Part shown: positions 11,863 through 22,690 of the stretch, piece by piece | Numbering within the stretch: the first letter of the stretch is position 1 | Layout: the number at the start of each line of letters is the position of its first letter | Assembly: GCF_030867145.1 (NCBI RefSeq) | Contig: NC_134440.1 | Coordinates: 4,402,001-4,466,000 of the forward strand | Reading direction: 5' to 3' | Length of the DNA stretch: 64,000 nt | Source of the DNA: Opisthocomus hoazin | Lineage: Eukaryota; Chordata; Aves; Opisthocomiformes; Opisthocomidae | Translations under genes and position numbers: made by a program | Notes under the pieces: model-generated | The model's database searches: none | Seen by the model: the letters and a program-made list of their open reading frames with translations, nothing else | Told to the model about the DNA's origin: nothing

Positions 11863-14704
11863 ATCTGACAAAGTTTCCCCCTTGGTGGAAAGGTCCTGAC
11901 CAGCAGCAGAAGTAGGGAACAACAATTTGTGATACACTTGCAAGGTGAACACTGCTTTCTTTCCCATCCGTAGAGCACAGAAGCAAAGATCCCAATTTTC
12001 TTCCACAAATTTCCTATCAGAGCAGTCTTTAGCTAAATCAGGCTGCAAAACTCCTGATTAATGAGCAGATTGCACCTTCCTCACTAGCACTACAGGCCAC
12101 TCACACTGATACTACCACCAAAATCAGCACAGCCCTGCGAGGGAACTGGATTTTTGTACAAGCTGTTACAATGCTTTTGAGGAGCATTTTTTTATTTAAA
12201 TACCTGCAAAACACTGGAGGTAACGGCTGAAGTCTTGGTTCTTGCCAGACCCTTAGGGCAGGAAAATATTAACATCTTAGACATCCAGCCCACATGTTGC
12301 TGGGGCTCCTATTCCTCTTTTTATATACTGAAAAATACTAAGTATAATTCAAAACAAGAAATACATTTTAAAATATGGCATGCCAGGGCTTCTTTACTGA
12401 CAGATACTTCATGTACTTTGATTTGCTTTTCCTTGCAAGCTCTCTCAACCATTATTTTTTTCCCATTGGTGCCATTCTAATTTTCAAACTCAAGCAAAGA
12501 AACAGCTTATTCCTCACCTCTGGTCAGGAGCCATCCCAGGAGGGTTTCTTCAACTTCTCAGCAAACACCCACTCAACCAGTTCCTACAAACTTCTCCCAG
12601 TCCTGCAGCAGTTGTAGCTGCCGAGCAGGTGTCATTAATCAGCATCAACAACTCAGGTGCCCCATATTGAAGCAACTTTTCTTCCTTGGAGAGCTTTCCC
12701 CCCTCTCTCACCTGGTGTACAGGAGGGTCTCCCAGGGTAAGAACTTGCAGCAGGAGGGGGAAGTAAAATAGTTGTGGGAATTTCCCTCCAGATGTGAACT
12801 TTGGTTTGTGGCAATGGTCAAGGGGGAGCATGGCTGCCTTGGGATGAAACTGCATGCTTGTTGCTGAGCTCCTCAGTGTCCTGACCACCATCCAGGACAG
12901 GCCGTTGTCATCTCTCTGATGTCTTTGCTCTTCCAGGGAATGACATCAGCCACAACTGTAGCCTTTTTTGTCTTTTCTGAGTCTTTTTCCCCTTTCCTTT
13001 CTGCTCATCACCCTGAAGATTTAAAAGAAGCTGCCATTTCCAAATCATCGCGTGGTGGGTCTCCCCGTGGTGGCATGCTTCATGCTGAGATGTGATGTGA
13101 CTGGAGCCATAAAATGCTTTTTTGTAGCTGTCACTGTGGATAAGAGCACAAAGAAGAGGAACTTCTGTATATTTTCTGTCCTTTTTCACCCCGCTACCCC
13201 ATCGAAGCTCTGACTGCTCAAACCCGAGCATTGACTTAATTACACCCTGCCGAACAAAGAGTCTGGTTTAGAAATCAAGCACGAAGGGAAGTGTTTTGGG
13301 ACTCTGCCAGCATTAAGAGAGGAAAAGGGGATAACCCAACTAATAACTTCCAAGGAGAAAGAGAGGGTGAAGCAGCGACCATCAGTGCCCCTTTGGGCAC
13401 ATTACAGTGGTGGAAAGCTGTCGAGACCCATGAGGCTTTTCACAGAATCTCCCTAATACTGGGTGTGTGGGTTCTGGTTGAACATTCAAAATCCTCTGTG
13501 TCCTCCCTGTACTGGGAGGTGCTCTGCTTTCCCCTGCTTGGACAGACCTGGCCCAGGGGCCCAGCCTGGGCTTCAGCATCTCCCACGGACAACTGGGTCC
13601 TGCTTGGGGACATTGCACCACGGAAACTTCAGCCTCCAGCTCGGAGGAGCATGTATGGACAATTGTGACCCATCGTAACTGACCTTCAAGTTTTCCTCCA
13701 GCCCTGTCACTTAATGAATACTGTATAAACATTAAGAAGCATACATGCATGTGCTTGGGATACAAATCCACCACCAGCTACAACTTCCCATCTGGCAGTT
13801 TAGGTCACTCAACTCTCCACCATCAGAGTGGGATAAGGCCTTTGCTGCTTCTCCGTCAATGGTACAGCACGTTGCTCCCTAGCAGTGGGCATAGACGGGG
13901 CTTGGGGCGTGTGGCTGAGCCCTTTGATGCCTTCCAGGAAAGAGTGGGAACCTCACAGCCACTGTGAAACCAAGATGGGGAAACTGAGGCACAAAATTAA
14001 CTCCTCCCAAAGCCCCAGAAGGATTAATTGCTAAAGCTGAGCTCTCAGCCTCCAGAGGCAGTTGGCTTCCTGCACTCGCACAGTGGTGCTGCCCCTTCTC
14101 TTGTCTCCTTCTCCGCATGGATCAGCCCAACAAGATTATGGTCTCTGGCGTAACGCTGCTGGGGAGGATCCCGCCTGCGCAGCAGGTAGGAATAATCTGA
14201 CAAATCATTTCTGGACCAGAGCAAGCTGCTCCCCAGCAGGGATGTCAACAGGGAGAGGTTAATCCTCCCAGGCCCAGAGATGTAGGATCTGGTGACACCA
14301 AGTTTTATGGGCTACATCCCACGTGTCCCAGGTGCTGTCACGGCATCCAGGAGGCTGGATGCTGGCAGGAGACCCTGCGCTGCACTCCTTGCTCTCTGCT
14401 GAACCCCAAGGGACTCCTCACAAGGCATCTTGCGGCTTTATGCTTCCTTTTCCCCATCTGCAACACAACTTGCCTCTGTAACGCAGAGAGAGATGTAAAA
14501 ATACCAAGTCCTTTAAATATTTTTGTTTATTTATCTGCTGCTGACATCTAGTTATTTCTGATTAAACCCAAACCAGATCTTAACTGGACCGATTCAGACT
14601 TCCAGAGGAAGTAAGCTCTAGTTAAACGTGATCTTTGAAATAGCTCACAAGCAAAAGATCCCAAGAGGTGTAATCCAACCCAATCCAACCTACCAATGCC
14701 ATCT

Positions 14705-14765
14705 CCTACTTGCATAGATTTGATAGAGTTCCAAGCCAGAAGGGCCCATTATAACCTTCTAAAGC
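14705..14765 (+). repeat. Possible ancient amniote interspersed-repeat relic
   Basis: The phrase GATAGAGTTCCAAGCCAGAAGG followed by CCCATTATAA resembles an old repeat seen widely in reptile and bird genomes (roughly 'gagttcaaggccagaagggaccat'). The match is short and from memory, so the family is not named. Confidence 0.3.
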
Positions 14766-15949
14766 TGTGTTTCTGCACGGAGGGGTGGAGGGAGGGAAGG
14801 TGGCTGAGGGTCCTCCAGGCTGGAAGGGTTGTGTGAGGGCAAGCAGAGATGAAAGATAAAGGCAGCGTGGACAGCGATATGTGGGATTTGGAGATGGCAA
14901 GGAGATGGCGAGATGTGGACAAGCCCTGACCTCTGCAATGGGTCCTAGCACACATCACCCTGCTTCCCCCCAACAACTGGTCCCAGTTATCAGTACAAAC
15001 TGGGACTGAACACCATGGTGGCCAGACCACAGCTGGTGCTGCAGCTGTATGGCAGCTTCTCCAAACCAGCCCCACCAGCCAACACGTGCACTCGAGGCTC
15101 CACATGAGCAGCAAGGCAACCTTCAACCTCTTTTCTCCTGTAAATCTAAAGAGGACTTAACACCTTCCACCCAAATTTTACTTCCTTTTTCCCCTCCTTG
15201 CTTCCTGCAAAAGATGAAGCTAAAGACGTCACCTCGTGTCCCACGCTGAGCCCGGTGTGCTCGGTGCCATTCACAGGTTCAGCTTACGTCTGCTCTGACG
15301 AAGCTGAACGAAAATGAGCTCGGGAGGATTTTAATTTTCCAATCTTTAGACGAGAAGGATTCATTTAAAGCCTTTAAAAGATTTAGCCCACTTCACAGTT
15401 CCTTCCAGAGATCGGTGTTGTGCTCTTTAAATAGGAGACATGTTTTAAAGCTCCTGCCATCATTTATTAAATTAGCCTCAGACTTGCAAATGCAGCTCCC
15501 TCTTATTGAATCTTGTAATATTTATTTGCCAAGTTGTGATATTTGAAACTGCGCACATTACATGTATTGGGGAAAGAGGGGGGTGATGGGGAAGGCGTGA
15601 GGGGACGGGGGAAGGAAACCACTTCTACTGTAAATTGTGTAAATACATTTGCACGTCCCAAGAGGGGTAGGGAAAAGGTATTGTAATTAAAATGACTGCC
15701 AGGGTATTTTAAACAAGGGAGAATAAATAGACTTTTCTCTGCATGGCACAGGCTCCTTTAACTTGGAAACTTCGTGACAGAAGATGATTAAAAATATCTT
15801 ATGGCGTGTCTGAAATCTGCAAGCTTTGATGAGAAAAATGTTCTTGGGAATGAAAGGCGATCAAGTGAAGGAGGAACAGTCTCCTACACAGTGTTTTATA
15901 GGCCCGATTCATGACTGCAGATGTCGCAGAAAATAATAATAAAAAAGCC

Positions 15950-15976
15950 TTTTTTTCCTTTTTTTTTTTTTTTTTT
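15950..15976. repeat. T-rich tract with an 18-bp poly(T)
   Basis: Seven T, two C and then 18 T. No adjoining element is recognised. Confidence 0.75.
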
Positions 15977-18120
15977 GCTACCGAACAGAACAGGAGAAAA
16001 ATACCCACGGGGGCTCCTGTAGCAAGAAGATCCCTTTACTCCACCTCTCGCAGTAGCGGTGTTGAATACCAGTAAGAGGATGCTCCAGGAAACCATGGCA
16101 ATGGCTGGGAGCTGCCGAGCTCTCGCCTAGAGATGTCACCACCGAGTCGAAGACTGGTCTTGGTACCCCACATCCCACCCCAGGCTCCCTTGGCGGGGCC
16201 CAGGGCCGCAGGACAGCCCGTCCCCACGTCCTGCCTGCTAACATAAACCTCTGATCTCTGCTAGGGTCAGCCCTGGGGAGCTGCTTTGCCCTTAGCACAG
16301 CCCTGGCACAAGCAGCAGCAGCTCCTTCAAGGGCTCGTTGGAGAAAGGCCGATCTCTGGAAGCGAAGGGGCTGGCAGCTTTGCCCTGCACCCAGCCAGCT
16401 TCTCATCCGAGTGCCTGGGCTTTAGCAAAGCTGTGGGGTCTAAACCTGGCCCACATTGCTTGCCTCTCCCCAAAATCCCCTTCCCCAAAACCCTTGGGTG
16501 GGCAGGGGGATGCTACCCTCAGCCCCGTGCTCCCCCTCGGCGGAGGGCAAGGAGGTGGCCGGGCCTTTGGGGTCACCAAGAAGGGGACTCGGTCGTGCCT
16601 TCCCTGGCAGGAGCCGAGCGATGCTGGCTGTGACCCCGCTGCACCCCAGGCTCTGCTCCAGCTTCCTGCCAGCACCCCATCTTTCCTCCCTTCTGTCCGA
16701 GAGCAGGAGCCCTCCCTCCTTCCCCTGTGCCGTGCAGCTGCGGGGCGAGGAGTACTACGGTCAGACACAGCCGCCTGCACCCCTCCCCAAAGACAAGATG
16801 ACGGAATTTGGGCCCATGGGGAGGAGATTTGGGGTTTGCTGCAGGTAGGAGGTTCAGACAGTGCATTTTGCAAAGCACACTGTGCAAGGGGCTCCCTCGG
16901 AGGACAGAACTGCTCCCACCAGGACAACTGAGCTTTGGAGGGTTACAGCAGTGATGGGGAGAGGCAGCAGCACCCTGCTCAGTGAGGGAGACAGCCAGGA
17001 TGGAGGGATCTGGACGTGCCTGGGACTTCAGGGACCATGCCAGGAGCCGGAGCCGTGCTGAGCCCACACCCCACTCCACTGGCCACTGCTTGTCTGGACA
17101 GGCTGGAAGTGTTCCAAACACCCTTTCCTCCTTTTTATTTCAGTTTTGCAAAATTTACTACAAAATAGCTTTCCTTTAAGAAGTAGATCGATTAAAAAAA
17201 AGAAAAAGGAAGAAAAAGAAAGAGATTGAAAAAACCCCTTGATTAGAAACCCTGCAACACAAACGCTCGCCCTGAGCTGGCAACATCATCGCAGCTTTGG
17301 CGCTGGATAAAATTCCCTCTGATTTCAGCCCTGCCCTGAGGTGAGCTGGGATAACACCTCGTCGATAGCTTTTCTGAAGACCTTAAAACTGGGAGTGCCT
17401 GATTTGCAAAATGAGCTATTTCAGATCATTTTGATCAAGCGTTTTTTCTTTTTTAATGATTCTAATTTTTCTACCGCTCAGAGCCCCGGACCCGGTAACC
17501 ACGGAAACTCAGCTTCACAGGCAGAGGGAGACGAAAAATACAGGAACACCACCACCAAATACAGAATCTAATCATATTCCCTAACTGTGACATTAAAAGA
17601 GCCATGTGATGATGCATAGCTGAAAAAGAGGGTTTTATTAGTGTTCGCTTCAGAAAACACTCTCCTTTGTACTAGGGTGTGCTTACACTTGGGATGCACG
17701 GTGCAAAGTGCAGCACAAGTTACAGCTCCCACCTGAGAGGGCCGATGAGTTCAGGGAGACACGGCAGACCCGGAGGAAGGACAGGAAGGTCGTGTCAAGG
17801 CACGCTGGGGAGAAGGATCCCCGCAAGCATCCCGACACGCTCTCTTCCTGCCCAAGACAGGAGAGGAAGGTGGAAACAAAGAAAAATTAAGGGAAAAAAA
17901 TGCACCAGAGAAGGTTCTTCTTGTGCAAACACTGAATAAATAGCCTGTGCCTCAGTTTCTCCATTTGCATTAATTATCTGAAAAGCCGCAAAGAGTGGGT
18001 CTCTCTTGCTGGGAGGTGTGAGCTGTTGCAAACCTCTTCCAGAGGGGCCCAGAGCTGCACCAACAAGTGATTCCATCGCTGCTGCCTGCTGGCAGCTGAG
18101 GAATCAAAATGGGCAGCATC

Positions 18121-18152
18121 TGGCCTTCCTGGCTGCTGGCCTTCCTGGCTGC
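18121..18152 (+). repeat. 16-bp tandem duplication
   Basis: The 16-mer TGGCCTTCCTGGCTGC occurs twice head to tail without mismatch. A third partial match (CTGGC) follows. It is a simple slippage-type duplication. Confidence 0.8.
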
Positions 18153-18477
18153 TGGCACAGTTGCCCACTTCTCCTCAGCCTCAAAAACCTCAGGATAAAC
18201 CTCCCTCCTTGCCAGCGCGGCTGTTAACCTGTGTTTTTCTGCAGCAAATTAACCTGCTCCTCTATCTCCATCATCCTCATGTCCCCATCACCTGCCAATC
18301 GGTCAGAGACGGTGCTTGGCCGGGCTATCACCAGACTCACTCGAGCGTGCGGAGTTCACGAGCTATTGCAAATAGAGAGGTTTTGTCAAAGCCTCCACCC
18401 CCAGGGAAATCAATTCCTGCCTCCCAATTTAATTACGATGAGAGGGCAATCTGACTCTTGAGGAAAAGCCACGGGGC

Positions 18478-18685
18478 TCGTTTCGGTGCCTGCCCCCTGC
18501 GCGCACACGCTGCCCTTCAGCCCGGCTCCTGCTCCGGGCGAGGGCAAAGCCGAAGAGACTCAAGGGGAAGAGGAGCGGGAGAGGGAAGCGGGAGCGGGCG
18601 TGCGACTGGGGGGCTGCGGGATCGGAGGGCTGGCAGGCTCCCGCGGCAGAGCCCAGGTGCTGTCCCGCTGCCCCCTCCGCCTGGC
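18478..18685. promoter_or_regulatory. CpG-rich islet
   Basis: About 200 bp are clearly richer in G, C and CpG than the surroundings, with many CGGGCG, GCGGG and CCGCGG-type words. Such islets mark promoters and first exons in birds, and many such genes are missed. No start codon or transcript boundary can be fixed from the sequence. It lies just left of the candidate minus-strand exon at 18749-18823, which is downstream in that gene's direction, so it need not be the promoter of that exon. Confidence 0.35.
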
Positions 18686-18748
18686 ACATGCCAGAGCATC
18701 GCTCTAACGAAGACAGCCTTGGCACAGGCGCCCGCCAAGTTTTCTCAC

Positions 18749-18823
18749 AGGCCAGTGGGTCCTGTTCCTTGTCCAATTCCTGCACATGCTCCTCCTGGAG
18801 CCGGCTCAGCTCTGCTAACAGCC
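18749..18823 (-). other. Candidate coding exon (weak), unknown gene
   Basis: Read on the minus strand, a pyrimidine-rich tract ending in CCATCCTCAG is followed by 75 bases and then GTGAGA, a fair donor. The 75 bases are a multiple of three and carry the same phase (1) at both ends. The open frame through them reads GLLAELSRLQEEHVQELDK followed by EQDPLA, a charged, leucine-spaced, helix-like composition unlike the low-complexity translations around it. I do not recognise the protein. No partner exon was found, so this may be chance. Confidence 0.28.
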
Positions 18824-19445
18824 CTGAGGATGGGAAGGAGAAGAGAAAGCAAAGATAAAGGGACAGAGAGCAGCAGAGAGGGAAGGTTAGGGAACGCTCT
18901 CTGGCAGGACAGAGGCCAGGAGAGGGTGTCCAGGGTGGGCTTCCATGCGTGGCAGGACTGGCCAGGAGGGAGGAAGGAGGTGACTTCATCTCATACCAGA
19001 GAGCTGACAGCCAGCAAAGGATAAAAGCTCGGGAATCCCTCGGCTCCAGCGAGGAGAGCTCTCAGCTGCCAAGAGCGGAGAGGGAGATGGGAAGCCGGGG
19101 TTTGAATTGCAAGCTCAGCCTCCTGCCCTCGGTCTTTCCCACGCCAGCAAAAAAAATCAAAAGAGTGGCACAAGTGACAGGCAGGACGCCAGGGAAAGGA
19201 GCCGGCAGCCAACAGTGATGCCTGCCCCGCAGCCTCCCTCCTCGCTGGCTGCTGGGATGCTGCAGGGCACCGGGGAGGAGGATGGAGGGAACATCTGCGG
19301 CTGCTGCACCACACATCCATCACGCACGGCTGCTGCCAGGGATGGCGGCGGGGCCCACCACTGGGTGCCTGGTGCTCTCCCCTCCATCCTGCCCAGGGCA
19401 CCGTCCTCACTCCAGCCCTGGGGGAACCCCCTTCTTCTTGGAGGA

Positions 19446-20130
19446 CACAGAATCACAGAATGGTAGGGGTTGGAAGGGACCTCTGGGGTCACCCAGCCCA
19501 ACCCCCCTGCCCAAGCAGGGTCACCCACAGCAGGCTGCACAGCACCGCGTCCAGGCGGGGCTGGAATATCTCCAGAGAAGGAGACTCCACAGCCTCCCTG
19601 GGCAGCCTGGGCCAGGGCTCCGTCACCCTCAGAGGGAAGAAGTTCTTCCTCCTGTTCAGCTGGAGCTTCCTCTGCTCCAGTTTGTGCCCGTTGCCCCTTG
19701 TCCTGTCGCTGGGCACCACTGAACAGAGTCTGGTCCCGTCCTCCTGACACCCACCCTGCGATATCTATAGGCATTTCTTAGGTCCCTTCTCAGCCTTCTC
19801 TTCTCCAGGCTGAACAAGCCCAGCTCCCTCAGCCTCTCCTCATAGGAGAGATGTTCCAGTCCCCTCATCATCCTCATTGCCCTCTGCTGGACTCTTTCCA
19901 GTAGCTCCTCATCTTTCTTGAACTGGGGAGCCCAGAACCGGACGCAGCACTTCAGAAGGGGCCTCCCCAGGGCAGAGTAGAGGGGAAGGAGAACCTCCCT
20001 GACCTGCTGGCCACACTCTTCTTAATGTACCCCAGGATGCCATTGGCCTCCTTGGCAACCAGGGCACGCTGCTGGCACATGGTTAACCTGTCACCCATCT
20101 GCAGGTCAGCCCCGCAGAGCCACCCCAGCC
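19446..20130 (-). mobile_element. CR1: CR1 LINE, 5'-truncated 3' part
   Basis: The left edge holds the CR1 3' terminus in reverse (CACAGAATCACAGAATGG, then GGTTGGAAGGGACCTCTGG). Read on the minus strand, the block encodes pieces of the C-terminal tail of the CR1 ORF2 reverse transcriptase, including [35 protein letters not shown] and [14 protein letters not shown]. These pieces lie in two different minus-strand frames (about 19656-19877 and 19489-19719), so at least one frameshift has broken the frame. About 685 bp remain and the RT core and ORF1 are missing, so this is a dead copy. The right edge, where similarity fades near 20130, is approximate. Confidence 0.9.
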
Positions 20131-22624
20131 TGCCCGCACATCCCTGCGCTCCTCACCGCACGTGAGCGAAGCAGCCGGCGGGCGGTACGCGGCGTGAAGC
20201 CCAGCGTGGGAGAGGAGGGCTGTCACGCAGCACGGCTGGTGGCATTTAGTGCTGCAGGATGCGCAGGAGCCTGGCTCCAACTGTCCTTTGAGCAGCTTCC
20301 CCAATCGGTGCCCGAATCACAGCTCGCCGGCTGCGTGATTCCTCTCCGGGCTGTTGCAGTCACTACCAAAGGTCCTGAGTTATCTCACAGGAGGATTTTA
20401 TCACACCAGGTTTATATTCCTAAAAGCAACTTCCCTTTTTTCCCTCCATCTCTCTTTGTTTTTTAGCTGCTACTCCAAACCCCAGCCCCAACCTCCAACT
20501 AACATTTGGAAAAAAAAAAATCATAAGCAAAGTAATTACCACCTCCCCTTCAAACATTACATTATCAAGCTAACCAGCTACCCATTGAAGAAAATTAATC
20601 GGCACATAGGCACCAAAAGAAACTGTCAGCAATTAGAAGTGGAAGCACACCTTTGTAGTTAATTGGGAATATTGCACCTCTGTTACATATTTAATTAGTT
20701 GATGGAGTGTGTCCCTTCTCAGGCATTTTTTCTTTTTAAATTGTACCTGAAGTTCATTTTTTTCCCTACAAACTGTGCAAAAAATAAAGGAAATAAAGGA
20801 AATAAATAAAGTGTGAGTAATCTGAAACCTGATTCTGGCTTTTCCTTAGGTTGCAGGTTAGAGTGTGTAAACAGGAGTTTACAGATCTCCAAGAGATAAT
20901 GAGAAAAAGTTCTTCCTTTTCTTTAAGAGCTTCTCTTTTTTTTTTTCTGTTTGTAATCTGATTTTAAGGACTTTGCCTCTGCATTTTCACACTTCTCCCA
21001 TACTCATTTTCTTCCTGTTTCTCTTGGGATTATCAGGTGATCGAAGCAGAGGGTCCGGGAGCTGAGCAGAGCCGGGCACATGCTGTGATATGTTCATTTT
21101 AACACTTATTTTACAAAGGCTTTAAATTTTATTTTTGCATAATGATGCTGCTTTGCATATCTACAGCCGCTTTCATCCGATGATCTCAGTACCTTCTGCT
21201 GACTGTTAATTAATTCTCAAAACACTCTGGCGAAGTCAATAGGAGAGCTTTACTGGGGTGGTTTTTATCTAATTTGTAGGATGGAAGAGTAAACTGAAGC
21301 AGGGATAGACTGATGAGGCAATTACAGGCTTGTGGACAGTCATGGGACAGCCTGACAAAGCCATATTATAGAAGCTTTGTCTTTGCAACCCCTGTAAACA
21401 GAGACAGGTCACAGTCACGTGGTCCAACAACTGCACATTCCTGGTTACCAAACAACCAAGATTTAGCCTCAGCATGGTGTTAAACGGGATGTCCCCCGAC
21501 CCATGAAGCTGTGACCAGTGACTCTGGTCCCTACAGCTCCTCCAAACCACATTCCCCCACGGTTTCACATCAAAACACCTCTCAGCCCAGCCCGGGTCTC
21601 AAATGCTCTGGAACACGCCTATATGGAGCGTTTCTTTGCTTGGGGGGAGTCTTTGCTTTTGTCATCCTTGGCATCGCTTTCCAAACACTCTAAAATGAAA
21701 ATATTTTTATACCCAGAAGGGCCTATTTTTCATCACCTCAGAGCAGCACAGACCAAGAATAACTTTGCTGAAAGCTAACAAATACGCATGCTGGCTCAAG
21801 GCAGGAATCAGCCTGGCAATCAAAACACACCCGCTTGCCACGGACGGAAAACCATCGCAGGGCCCGTCTCTAACCCCAGCCACGATGCGCATCGCTACCG
21901 TACCATTGACATCGCAGCATGGGTGGCACACGTGGTCCTAGCTGCCAACTCCAGCTAGCCTTGCTCCAGCTCCAGAAGAAAACTCGCTGCCAAAATCCCA
22001 TCATTTCGAGCAGAAAGATCCAGCCTGGAGGAATTCAACGTGCCTCGAGGACTGCTGGAAGAAACCGCTACCACAAACCTGCAGAGAACTGAGCCGGCAA
22101 AGCCAAGAACACCAAGGCAGCCGCCATCCTTCCCACTGCCCCTCAGAAAAATCTTTCCTACGTTATTAAAAGTCATCGACTTGTTTGGAGCATCATTGCC
22201 TGACTGCGAATCAGTGGCTGCATTTTGTTACTTGCTGGAGGAAAAACATCCAAGTTAATGCTCAGGTTTGGAGATGGGAAGAAACATCTCCAGCAGTTTT
22301 GCTGGTGCAAAAAAATTCACTTCTCAAGTTGCCTGAGGACAATTGCACACTTTAAAGGGCAAGAATTTGTGTGGGTATGTCTGTATTGCTCTCCATCCTT
22401 GGGCAGAAGGCATTTCAGCAGCTCAGGAGGACTCTGTTGGCATTACGTCTTAGTTCCCCTCTGCTCCCCTCTCCAGGTAGCAGGTACAGCTCATCAAACA
22501 CACCATCATCTGGGCATGCCACAAATGAGACAGATCACGGAAACTACCAGTACCATTAGGTCATTGCAATTTCAAGCCAGCAGCAGCACAAGCTATTCAG
22601 TGTAGTGGTGATATCACTTAGCGC

Positions 22625-22690
22625 TCTCGGCCGAAATTCAAACTGCGTTGAAGTCAAAGGGAACGTATCCACCGGGCTTTGGATCAGCCT
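22625..22690. repeat. Possible ancient amniote repeat relic
   Basis: The words TTGAAGTCAAAGGGAACGT and CCGGGCTTTGGATCAG resemble an old repeat common in turtle, crocodile and bird genomes ('gaagtcaatgg...ggctttggatcagg'). The recognition is from memory and the match is short. Confidence 0.3.

Larger units (their letters stand above)
10081..18470. other. Gene-free intergenic stretch
   Basis: No supported gene. Open frames of up to about 200 codons, for example near 10.6-11.2 and 16.3-16.9 kb, occur in GC-rich DNA on both strands at once and carry no domain or consistent composition. The stretch includes a 14-bp C run (11849-11862), a T-rich tract near 15.95 kb, an A/G-rich tract near 17.19-17.23 kb and an AT-rich, low-CpG block at about 15340-15560. 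Confidence 0.55.

Noticed and set aside
16338-16931. 197-codon plus-strand frame with counterparts on both strands
   Set aside because: Open frames in several phases at once reflect GC-rich sequence, not coding.
18429-18989. 186-codon minus-strand frame taken as one gene
   Set aside because: Most of it is low complexity; only the 75-bp segment with splice-like edges was kept as a weak candidate exon.
19656-19877. Minus-strand frame that looks like a protein conserved among birds
   Set aside because: It is the C-terminal tail of CR1 ORF2 in a truncated LINE, not a host gene.
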